Assembly: GCA_963972195.1 (NCBI GenBank)
Contig: CAXATH010000004.1
Coordinates: 62,001-126,000 of the forward strand
DNA from: Litorimonas sp963972195
Lineage (GTDB): Bacteria; Pseudomonadota; Alphaproteobacteria; Caulobacterales; Maricaulaceae
Length of the DNA stretch: 64,000 bases
Direction of reading: 5' to 3'
Part shown: piece by piece, positions 16,805 to 24,375 of the stretch
Layout of the letters: the number at the start of each line of letters is the position of its first letter
Numbering within the stretch: position 1 is the stretch's first letter
The notes under the pieces: generated by a model
The model's input: the letters and a program-made list of their open reading frames with translations, nothing else
Database searches by the model: none
Told to the model about the DNA's origin: nothing
Translations under genes and position numbers: made by a program

Positions 16805-17383
16805 TTATTCGCGCCGCCGATAATTAATAACCCATCTGTCAGCCCACGCGCTTTCGGCCTCGGCTTTACCTTGCCAGCGCCAAGTAAGGCTGTCGGGTTT
16901 GATGTCCTCAAACACCATGCGCGAGAACGGGCCTTTATTGTTCAGGCGATCCATTTCCAAAATGAACCTTCCGTCGTCTTGCAGTCCGCCGTGTAGAGAA
17001 AAATATCCGCCTTGGTTATCGACCCAAGTCTGCCGCCACTGTCCGTGCGGTTTGGAGTAGGTTGAGACGCTCATCCCTTTGAGCGTATTGCCGGGGGCGC
17101 CGTCAAAGTTTTCGGTGATGACGCAATTCCCAAAAGGCGACCGCGTAATGACGTTCTCGCCAGACCGGGTCGTGCCGTCCGCTGCCTGCCACGTCAAATC
17201 CCACTTGCCGACCCAAAAACCCATTTGCCTGTATTCAGCCGACTGACAGGGAGCCGGGGGCTGCGCAGGCGTGTTTGTTTGCGTTTGTGAAGACGCGATA
17301 GGTTCAATTGCGGTCTGCGCCAACGCGGCGCCGCTCAGACAGACAAGCCCTAAAAGGCTCGCGCTTAATTTCAGACGTTTCAT
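16805..17383 (-). CDS. Exported DUF1579/lipocalin-like protein
   Basis: A 192-aa protein with a signal peptide (cleavage near AALAQ, 23), a Pro/Gln/Thr-rich linker, and a beta-rich domain starting at MGFWVGKWDLTW and ending SLTWRWQGKAE...WVINYRR. This resembles DUF1579-type proteins, a beta-barrel lipid- or small-molecule-binding fold. Two cysteines (CQSAEY and GNCVIT) may pair in the periplasm. There is no operon partner on this strand. The function is unknown. Confidence 0.75.
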   Translation of the reverse strand: MKRLKLSASLLGLVCLSGAALAQTAIEPIASSQTQTNTPAQPPAPCQSAEYRQMGFWVGKWDLTWQAADGTTRSGENVITRSPFGNCVITENFDGAPGNTLKGMSVSTYSKPHGQWRQTWVDNQGGYFSLHGGLQDDGRFILEMDRLNNKGPFSRMVFEDIKPDSLTWRWQGKAEAESAWADRWVINYRRRE

Positions 17384-17470
17384 ATTTATTCCCCTTTTCT
17401 CATACTTATTCTCTTATTCCCTGAGGATTTGGACTTTTTATTTTGCCTTATATCGTCTTTATAGGCCCTC

Positions 17471-18271
17471 ATGCATATTGTGGAAGAATTGATTGCCGAA
17501 CGCGCGCCGCATCTTATGGCCCGCCCCCGCCTGTTCCGGGCGGTGCGCCCTGCGCTCTACCGAATGTTGGCCTATGACGCCGCCGTGTTTCTAGCGGATA
17601 CTGTCCGCCATTTGACAGGGCGGGAGGCTTTTAAACGTGTGGCCAATCACATTAGTCCACGGACAGCCGTCAGAGGCCTAAGCCGCATTCCAAAAGAAGG
17701 GCGCTGCGTCATTATTTCTAACCACCCAACAGGGTTAGCGGACGGACTGGCCGTATTTCAGGCCATTCGGGACCGCCGCCCCGATCATTGCTTTCTGGCC
17801 AATGCGGACGCTCTGCGCGTCATTCCCAAAGGCGAAGATATCATTATTCCCGTTGAATGGGTCAAAGATAAACGCAGCCATGCCAAAACGCGTGAAACCT
17901 TATTATTGATGAAAAAGGCTCTCGAAGCCGAGCGATGTATTGTGATTTTTCCCAGCGGGCGTTTGGCGAAAATGTCCTGGATGGGACTGAAAGAGCAGGA
18001 GTGGGAAAGTTCTGCCGCTATGGTCGCGCGCAAATATGACGCCCCGATCATTCCTCTTAATATCAAAGCGCGGAACTCCTCTCTTTACTATCTTTTCTCA
18101 AAGCTCAACGCGGAGTTGCGGGACATTACCCTCTTCCACGAATTGCTGAACAAGAAAGGTAAAACCTTTCGACTGACATTTGGAGAGGCCCTTGACCCTA
18201 AGGCTTTGTCCAAAAACGCTGAAAAAGCCACGGAGCAGGTCAGATCTATCGTCTCCAGACTAAGAGGCTGA
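17471..18271 (+). CDS. Lysophospholipid acyltransferase family protein (PlsC-like)
   Basis: A 266-aa acyltransferase related to 1-acyl-glycerol-3-phosphate acyltransferases. The active-site block is ISNHPTGLADG, giving His-x5-Asp rather than the classical His-x4-Asp of PlsC. This spacing is shared by a branch of the family. Other blocks are IVIFPSGRLAKMSW (phosphate-binding motif III) and APIIPLNIKARNS (motif IV). No strong transmembrane helix is visible, so it is probably peripheral on the inner membrane. It may act in phospholipid or aminolipid synthesis; the acceptor is not predictable. Confidence 0.85.
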   Translation: MHIVEELIAERAPHLMARPRLFRAVRPALYRMLAYDAAVFLADTVRHLTGREAFKRVANHISPRTAVRGLSRIPKEGRCVIISNHPTGLADGLAVFQAIRDRRPDHCFLANADALRVIPKGEDIIIPVEWVKDKRSHAKTRETLLLMKKALEAERCIVIFPSGRLAKMSWMGLKEQEWESSAAMVARKYDAPIIPLNIKARNSSLYYLFSKLNAELRDITLFHELLNKKGKTFRLTFGEALDPKALSKNAEKATEQVRSIVSRLRG

Positions 18272-18295
18272 GCGGAAACGACCGCTCTGGAATGT

Positions 18296-18322
18296 CCCGC
18301 TCTCATAAGCGGGGAGGGCTTT
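18296..18322 (+). terminator. Possible weak terminator after the acyltransferase gene
   Basis: CCCGCT, loop CTCATA, AGCGGG, followed after GAGGGC by TTTTAT. The T run is short and displaced, so efficiency is doubtful. Confidence 0.4.
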
Positions 18323-18421
18323 TATACATGTCCACTCAATGAAATATTAAGGTCTATTGCCGATTTTACACGCATGAATGGATTGGTCGGGAATGGCTAG
18401 TCGCGGGTTGATGAGTGGAAA

Positions 18422-19309
18422 ATGCTTAAGAAGACGTTTTTTGTAAGTTTGACAACGCTGTCTTTGAGCGCGCTTCTGGGGGCGTGTTCGGCTGCGCCGT
18501 CCATAAAGCCGGACCAGGGCCGCCTTCTGGCGACAGGTGCTGTTAGTCAGGTCGAAGGCTCTGCAGGATCCGGGCTAACAAACTGGGCCGTGATCTCCGG
18601 ATATGGCAGCAACACGTCCTGGGGTGGAAACACGCATTACACCCAAGTCGAACTTCCAGATTTTCAACTCAGAAGCTACGGCGCGTCTGTCGGAATAAAA
18701 AACCGAGTTGAGCTGTCTTATGCCCGTCAGGATTTTGATCTCGGCGATACGGGCCCCAAGCTGGGGCTCCGCGATGGATATACTTTCTCGCAGGATATTA
18801 TCGGGGCCAAGGTGCGAGTTATAGGCGACGCGGTCTATGATCAGGATAGCTTGCTTCCTCAAATATCTGTCGGCGCTCAATATAAAAAGAACCAAAACTC
18901 GGATTTGATTGCCGCTTTGGGCGCTCAGGATGATGAAGGCGTCGATGTCTATGTCTCGGGAACCAAACTGCTTTTAAACAACGGTCTTATCCTGACCGGC
19001 ACAGCGCGCGGGACGAAAGCCAACCAACTCGGCCTACTCGGCTTTGGCGGCGATCAGTCGGACAATTACCAGATCGAATTTGAAGGCTCTGCCGCCTATA
19101 TGTTTAATAAACATCTGGCTGTCGGAGTCGATTACCGTACCAAACCTGATAATTTGGGGTTTGCGGATGAAAATGACGGGGCCGCCGCTTATGTCGCCTG
19201 GTTCCCAACCAAGAACATTTCTCTCACAGCCGCCTATGTCGATCTCGGCGACATTGCGCTTCAGGAAAACCAGCGCGGGGCTTATGGCTCCATTCAGATA
19301 GGATTTTAA
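18422..19309 (+). CDS. DUF3034 family outer-membrane-type lipoprotein
   Basis: A 295-aa protein with a lipobox (LLGAC, Cys22). It is a beta-strand-rich protein of the DUF3034 family: alternating strands, aromatic girdles and a C-terminal Phe (YGSIQIGF) as in outer-membrane barrels. Family blocks include GLTNWAVISGYG and YRTKPDNLGFADENDGAAAYVAW. It is first in a close-packed run with a truncated haemoglobin (one base gap), two kinases and a cupredoxin, and is probably cotranscribed with them. The function of the family is unknown. Confidence 0.88.
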   Translation: MLKKTFFVSLTTLSLSALLGACSAAPSIKPDQGRLLATGAVSQVEGSAGSGLTNWAVISGYGSNTSWGGNTHYTQVELPDFQLRSYGASVGIKNRVELSYARQDFDLGDTGPKLGLRDGYTFSQDIIGAKVRVIGDAVYDQDSLLPQISVGAQYKKNQNSDLIAALGAQDDEGVDVYVSGTKLLLNNGLILTGTARGTKANQLGLLGFGGDQSDNYQIEFEGSAAYMFNKHLAVGVDYRTKPDNLGFADENDGAAAYVAWFPTKNISLTAAYVDLGDIALQENQRGAYGSIQIGF

Positions 19310-19310
19310 G

Positions 19311-19757
19311 ATGTTGAAACTCCGAAACACCCTTCCCGCTTTCTGCGTCATGTCATTTGCCGCCTTGGCTCCCCTTGCCGCGTCGGCGGATGAGACAACG
19401 CTTTATGACAAGCTGGGAGGGCATGATGGGGTGACGGAAATCATTTCGGATATGATTGACTATGCTCTGGAAGATCCGCGTATCGCTGACATATTTGGGA
19501 ATTCTAATATCCCAAGGCTCGAAGGGCTTCTTGTAGAGCACATTTGCAGCCTGACGGATGGCGGCTGCGTCTATACCGGTCAGGATATGGATAAGGCCCA
19601 TGCGGGACTTGGCATAGACAACAGACACTTCAACGCTCTGGTTGAGGATTTGCGAAAAGCCATGGATGACAATGACATTCCATTTCGCACACAGAACAAG
19701 CTTTTGGCCCTATTGGCCCCGATGCATGGCGATATCACGAAATATCCTGATTACTGA
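19311..19757 (+). CDS. Group 1 truncated haemoglobin with signal peptide
   Basis: A 148-aa haem protein of the trHb group 1 family, which binds O2 or NO. Family blocks are LYDKLGGHDGV, VEHICSLTDGGCVYTGQDM, the proximal His97 in AHAGLGI, and FRTQNKLLALLAPM. Unusually it begins with an apparent signal peptide (cleavage near AASA, 26), so the globin is probably periplasmic; most characterised trHbs are cytoplasmic. Two cysteines flank the haem region (79, 86), which fits an oxidising compartment. AGGA at the end of the DUF3034 gene serves as ribosome binding site. Confidence 0.92.
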   Translation: MLKLRNTLPAFCVMSFAALAPLAASADETTLYDKLGGHDGVTEIISDMIDYALEDPRIADIFGNSNIPRLEGLLVEHICSLTDGGCVYTGQDMDKAHAGLGIDNRHFNALVEDLRKAMDDNDIPFRTQNKLLALLAPMHGDITKYPDY

Positions 19758-19774
19758 GCGCAGGACACAATGAT

Positions 19775-21691
19775 GTGCTAAATAACGCTTTCAGAGTCTT
19801 AATATCCGTCCGGTCTAAGCTGTTTTTCAGCTTCCTGGCGATGAGTGCCTTGTTGGCGCTGCTGGGCGGCTATGCGTTTCACGCTATTTCCACGACCGGC
19901 GCCGTTGTTGAAAATACATTTGATCGGCCTCTCATGGCGATCAACTATGCCCGCTCTGCCGGTCAGACCTTTACCCAAATGGAATTGGATTTGGTCAATG
20001 GCGCCGATAAGGAAAGTCTGTCGGAAACGCTTGAAGCTTTCCAAAGCGACCTCTCTGTTGCCAAGCAGCGCTCTATCTCCGAACGCGCCGCGCCCTTTTT
20101 CACAGATGTGGAAACTCTGACAGAGCAATGGTCCAGAATCTCCTTAACTAATCAAGGCGCGCTGAGCGAGGCAGAACGCGCACAGCAAGCCGAACTGGCT
20201 ACCGAAATTGAAGACAATCTCGACATTATTGTCGAATTACAAACCAATGAGAGTTTCCGAAACCGCGAAACCGCGTTGGAGGGCGTGGGTAAGGTTGAGC
20301 GATACGCCCTCTGGGCGACGGGATTAGCGCTTGCCCTCTCTATCCTGCTCTCTACCTGGCTCGGAATTACTATAATCAAGCCTCTGAAAGCCGCCGCCCT
20401 CGCTGCGCGAAAAATTTCTGCCGGAGATTTGAATACAAAAATCCCCGCAGGCGGCGATGACGAAACTGGCGCTTTGCTGAAAACGCTCGGCTCCATGCAG
20501 GAGAATATACGAGGCCGGATGGACCGCGAACAGTCCGCACGAGCGCTCGCGCAGACGCGTCTGGCGGAATCTTTGGAAAACTCCAAAGACGCTATTATTC
20601 TGACGGATGCACAAGACCAAATTATTGTTGCAAATAATCAAGTGCAGACGATGTTTCCCGATCTTGAAAACACCAAGATTTTATCTGCCAAACTCGACAC
20701 TCTGTTTAATCGCCGCGGCGTTCCCAAGACTATTTCCCACATTTATGACGAAGCTCAGAATGAAATTCGGTTCGATGATGGACGGTGGGCCCGAATTAAC
20801 GCTTCGGACACCGAAGAGGGCGGGCGATTAATTATCTGGACGGATATCAGCCAGGCAAAAGCGGCTCATCGAAATCTGATGATTGCCAAAGAACAAGCGG
20901 AAGCCGCTAACCGAGCCAAGACTCTGTTTCTCGCGGCGATGAGCCATGAACTGCGCACGCCGCTCAACGCCGTTATCGGATTTGCGGATGTTATGGCCAT
21001 GCAACATCAGCAGGGCGGCGGCGATCCGAAACAACTGGAAATGTGTCATTTGATTTCAAGAAATGGCGATCAGCTTTTGAAGATTGTTCAAGACGTGTTG
21101 AATATTGCCGATACGGAAGACACGGAAATTTTGTCGACAAACCGAGAGGTCGTAGATCTGAAAGAGATTGTGACGTTCTGTTTGAAAACCATTGCCGGGG
21201 AAATGCAGCCCAAACGCTTACGGCTTATCTGGGACAGCCAGATGAGCCCGGTCAAGGTGCGTGGAGACCGTGTACGCCTGCAACAGGCGGTTTTAAACCT
21301 TCTCTCCAACGCCATTAAATTCAATCAGGAAGATGGTCGTATCAAAGTCGATATCCGTCGGCAATCGGACGGATCGGTGGCGATAGACGTGATTGATGAC
21401 GGCATTGGAATTAAATCTGAAAACCTTGCCCGCATGGTCGAGCCGTTCGAGCAAGCCGATAATAGCTATTCCAGACGGTATGAAGGCGCGGGGCTCGGCC
21501 TCTCCGTCGTGCAAAAGATCATGAAGCTTCATAAAGGTGAATTGCGTCTGAGGTCGGCTTTCGGAAAAGGCACTTGCGCCACACTAATTCTGCCGGAAAC
21601 TATGACGGCCTCGGACCAGAATAGTCATTCTGCCTCTCAGGGCAAAGATTCTGAAAGTGTTAACACCTCTCAGATAGGGTCTGCTGCATAA
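19775..21691 (+). CDS. Membrane sensor histidine kinase, paralog A
   Basis: A 638-aa sensor kinase. Order: TM1 (17-38), a periplasmic helical domain of about 135 residues, TM2 (180-200), HAMP (200-255), PAS (265-365), HisKA with phospho-acceptor His391 in MSHELRTPLN, HATPase_c with the N box NLLSNAIKFN, then DDGIGI and GAGLGLSVV. There is no receiver domain and no response regulator nearby, so the partner lies elsewhere. It starts with GTG; the homologous GTG is kept in paralog B with the same GGA spacing upstream, which supports the choice. It follows the truncated haemoglobin by 17 bases. The next gene is its tandem duplicate. Confidence 0.94.
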   Translation: MLNNAFRVLISVRSKLFFSFLAMSALLALLGGYAFHAISTTGAVVENTFDRPLMAINYARSAGQTFTQMELDLVNGADKESLSETLEAFQSDLSVAKQRSISERAAPFFTDVETLTEQWSRISLTNQGALSEAERAQQAELATEIEDNLDIIVELQTNESFRNRETALEGVGKVERYALWATGLALALSILLSTWLGITIIKPLKAAALAARKISAGDLNTKIPAGGDDETGALLKTLGSMQENIRGRMDREQSARALAQTRLAESLENSKDAIILTDAQDQIIVANNQVQTMFPDLENTKILSAKLDTLFNRRGVPKTISHIYDEAQNEIRFDDGRWARINASDTEEGGRLIIWTDISQAKAAHRNLMIAKEQAEAANRAKTLFLAAMSHELRTPLNAVIGFADVMAMQHQQGGGDPKQLEMCHLISRNGDQLLKIVQDVLNIADTEDTEILSTNREVVDLKEIVTFCLKTIAGEMQPKRLRLIWDSQMSPVKVRGDRVRLQQAVLNLLSNAIKFNQEDGRIKVDIRRQSDGSVAIDVIDDGIGIKSENLARMVEPFEQADNSYSRRYEGAGLGLSVVQKIMKLHKGELRLRSAFGKGTCATLILPETMTASDQNSHSASQGKDSESVNTSQIGSAA

Positions 21692-21809
21692 CCTAAGATT
21701 GTTTTTATGAGTTCAGGCTCCAATCAATCTTGTGACTTCGCCGTAGAGAGCTTGAACATGGACATCAGAAAGCAAAATATTGAGACACCGAAGCACCGGA
21801 CCCTTTAAT

Positions 21810-23711
21810 GTGCTAAAAAACGCCTTTCGAGTTTTAATTTCCGTCCGGGCAAAGCTATTTTTTGTCTTTCTCATGATGGTGGCTTTTCTGGCTTTGCTGG
21901 GCGGCTATGCTTTTCACGCTATCTCGACAACCGGAGCCGTCGTTAAATATACCTATGACCGCCCTCTTATGGCGATTAATTATGCCCGCGCAGCAGGGCT
22001 CACATTCAGCCAAATGGAAAATGAGCTGATCCGGGGCGCCCATCCGAGCGCTCTTGCAAATCGTCTGGACGTTTTTCGAAGTGACCTCGCGGTCGCAAAA
22101 GAACGCTCGATATCGGAGCGCGCCGCGGACCACTTTGCGCATGTAGAAGGGCTGACAGCGAGATGGGCGGATATTTCCCTGTCCGGCAAAACCCCGTTGA
22201 CTGAGCGGGAAATAGCGGAGCAGGGAAAGTTGTCTTTGCAGATTACAGAAACACTCGAAGTGATCGTGGAGCTCCAGACCAATGAGAGTTTCCGAAGCCG
22301 AGAAAGCGCTTTGGCAGGAATAGACAGAGTTGGGCGATATTCTGTCGTGGCAACGGGGCTTGCTCTGGCCTTGTCCATCCTTCTGGCCAGCTGGCTGAGC
22401 ATCACCATCATCCGGCCGCTCAAAGAGGCGGCCCGCGCCGCGCGAAAGATTTCCGCCGGAGACCTCAATACACAAATCCCCGAGGGCGGAGAGGATGAAA
22501 CCGGCGCGCTGCTTAAAACCCTCCGCTCCATGCAGGATAGCGTTCGGGGACGGGTCGACCTTGAACAGTCGGCGCGGGCCCTTGCGCAGATGCGGCTGGT
22601 GGAGTCACTGGAAAACTCCAAAGACGCTATCATTCTGACAGATGCGGATAAGAGGATTATTGTGGTCAATAATCAGGTTCGAACTCTGTTCCCGGATTTA
22701 AAGGGAGCGGTCTTTTTGGGGGCGGAGCTGCAAACTTTTTTCCACCGTAGCGGGGTGCCGAAACATATTCCGCATATTTATGATGAGGTTCAAAATGAAA
22801 TCCGGTCCACAGACGGGCGGTGGGCGCGGATAAACGCTTTTGACACGGCCGAAGGCGGGCGCTTGATCCTCTGGACAGATATTACGGCCGCAAAAAAAGC
22901 GCATCAGAACCTGACCATCTCCAAGGATCAAACCGAAGTCGCCCACGCCAAAACACTTTTCCTGGCGGCTATGAGTCATGAATTGCTCACGCCGCTTAAC
23001 GCCGTTATCGGCTTTGCGGACGCCATGGCCATGCAACACAAACAGAGCGGAAGTGACCCGAAACAATTGGAAATGTGCGAAATCATTTCCCGAAACGGTG
23101 ATCAGGTTCTGAAGATTGTTCAGGACGTACTGAATATTGCCGATACGGCAAATGCCAAAATCCTCTCGGCCAATCAGGAAGTCGTGGATATGAAGGCCGT
23201 GGTGAATTTTTGTTTGAAAGCCATCGCCAAGGATATGAAACCGAAACGGTTACGCCTTATCTGGAACAGTCAAATGGCCCCCGTTAAAATCCTCGGCGAC
23301 CGCGTACATCTGCAACAAGCCGTGCTCAATCTTCTCTCCAACGCCGTGAAATTCAATCATGAAGGCGGGCGCATTAAGGTCGACATCCGCGTTCAGGCTG
23401 ATAATTCCGTGGCTCTCGATGTTATTGATGACGGCATTGGAATTAAGGCCGAAGATCTCACCAGAATGATTGAACCTTTCGAGCAGGCCGATAACAGCTA
23501 CTCACGGCGATATGAAGGCGTCGGGCTCGGCCTGTCTGTCGTTCAAAAGATAATGGCCTTTCACAACGGCGAAATACGCCTGCGATCGGCCTTCGGAAAA
23601 GGCACTTGTGCGACCCTTCTCTTTCCAAAAGCCTATCAAGAAAGCGCGGATCAATCCCGCTCAATCAATTTTGAGAAAATTAACGACTCTTCGATAGTTT
23701 CTGCGGCATGA
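21810..23711 (+). CDS. Membrane sensor histidine kinase, paralog B, altered H box
   Basis: A 633-aa tandem paralog of the kinase at 19775-21691, alike over the whole length and with the same TM-sensor-TM-HAMP-PAS-HisKA-HATPase order. The H box reads MSHELLTPLN: His390 is kept but the conserved Arg of HELRTP is Leu. A residue is also missing just before the H box (EVAHAK against EAANRAK in paralog A). The HATPase motifs NLLSNAVKFN, DDGIGI and GVGLGLSVV are intact. It may be a weaker kinase, a phosphatase or a heterodimer partner. The start is taken as the GTG at 21810, homologous to paralog A; a TTG at 21780 would add ten residues. It overlaps the cupredoxin gene by four bases. Confidence 0.93.
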   Translation: MLKNAFRVLISVRAKLFFVFLMMVAFLALLGGYAFHAISTTGAVVKYTYDRPLMAINYARAAGLTFSQMENELIRGAHPSALANRLDVFRSDLAVAKERSISERAADHFAHVEGLTARWADISLSGKTPLTEREIAEQGKLSLQITETLEVIVELQTNESFRSRESALAGIDRVGRYSVVATGLALALSILLASWLSITIIRPLKEAARAARKISAGDLNTQIPEGGEDETGALLKTLRSMQDSVRGRVDLEQSARALAQMRLVESLENSKDAIILTDADKRIIVVNNQVRTLFPDLKGAVFLGAELQTFFHRSGVPKHIPHIYDEVQNEIRSTDGRWARINAFDTAEGGRLILWTDITAAKKAHQNLTISKDQTEVAHAKTLFLAAMSHELLTPLNAVIGFADAMAMQHKQSGSDPKQLEMCEIISRNGDQVLKIVQDVLNIADTANAKILSANQEVVDMKAVVNFCLKAIAKDMKPKRLRLIWNSQMAPVKILGDRVHLQQAVLNLLSNAVKFNHEGGRIKVDIRVQADNSVALDVIDDGIGIKAEDLTRMIEPFEQADNSYSRRYEGVGLGLSVVQKIMAFHNGEIRLRSAFGKGTCATLLFPKAYQESADQSRSINFEKINDSSIVSAA

Positions 23712-24040
23712 AACTGAAATTATCCCATGCCATCTGTCTTGTCAGCGTTATTGCCTTTCCGATGGGCGTCCTCGCCCAGTCCAATGGCGATATTGTGATT
23801 TCCCAGAAGAAGCGAACATATGCGCCTGGCCAAGTCACTATTCAGGCCGGACAATCTCTGAAAATCATCAATGATGATATTTTCCTGCATCACGCTTTTG
23901 TTGACTCAGACCAGATGGAATTTGACTCCGGCTCCATGGAAGAAGGCGAATCCCGAACCGTGCAGTTTAACAAGCGCGGCCAGTTTCAGGTGAAATGCGC
24001 CATTCACCCTAAAATGAACTTGGACGTCACCGTCGAATAG
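23708..24040 (+). CDS. Cupredoxin-domain periplasmic protein (methylamine-utilization-like)
   Basis: A 110-aa blue-copper-type protein with a signal peptide (cleavage near VLAQ, 24) and a plastocyanin-like fold. Type 1 copper ligands are visible: His61 or His62 (FLHHAFV), Cys97, His100 and Met103 (KCAIHPKM). Similar short proteins are often labelled methylamine utilization protein, but no mau genes are nearby. Its ATG overlaps the stop of kinase B (ATGA), so it is translationally coupled to the kinase. With the exported haemoglobin this gives a haem and a copper protein in the periplasm beside two membrane sensors. Confidence 0.92.
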   Translation: MKLKLSHAICLVSVIAFPMGVLAQSNGDIVISQKKRTYAPGQVTIQAGQSLKIINDDIFLHHAFVDSDQMEFDSGSMEEGESRTVQFNKRGQFQVKCAIHPKMNLDVTVE

Positions 24041-24375
24041 TGCGGATTTCCGGTCCGATAATATAAGTCCCAAAGGTCAGTTTTTTCTCTCGGCCTCTGT
24101 CATTTAACTGTTTTGAAACATCACTTGACGCCACCTTAACACTTTGCAACAAACTTCCTACGCGAAGGGAAGCGTCCGAATAAGATCTAGTTGATAGCAT
24201 CGGGGCGGACGGCCAACTTCACACTCGCGAGGGGAAGCGTGTCCCGCCTAAGCCCGATAAGAGGCTATGGCATTTGACACGGCCAACTTCATAACATTGC
24301 CGGACCAACCTGCGACCAAATATGGCGCGAGGGGACATCTATTTTGGCACCCGGCGTAAGCAAAGGGAGGTTGTT
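24041..24375. repeat. Leader region of hppA with degenerate direct repeats
   Basis: A 335-base stretch without a gene. It holds CGCGAAGGGAAGCGT (24161-24175) and CGCGAGGGGAAGCGT (24226-24240), one mismatch and 65 bases apart, with a partial third copy CGCGAGGGGA (24326-24335). It also holds CGGCCAACTTCA twice (24210-24221 and 24280-24291, 70 bases apart). The repeated unit appears to be AACTTC followed by CGCGAAGGGGAAGCGT. Their role is unknown; an RNA leader element, a small RNA or regulator sites are all possible. Confidence 0.5.
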
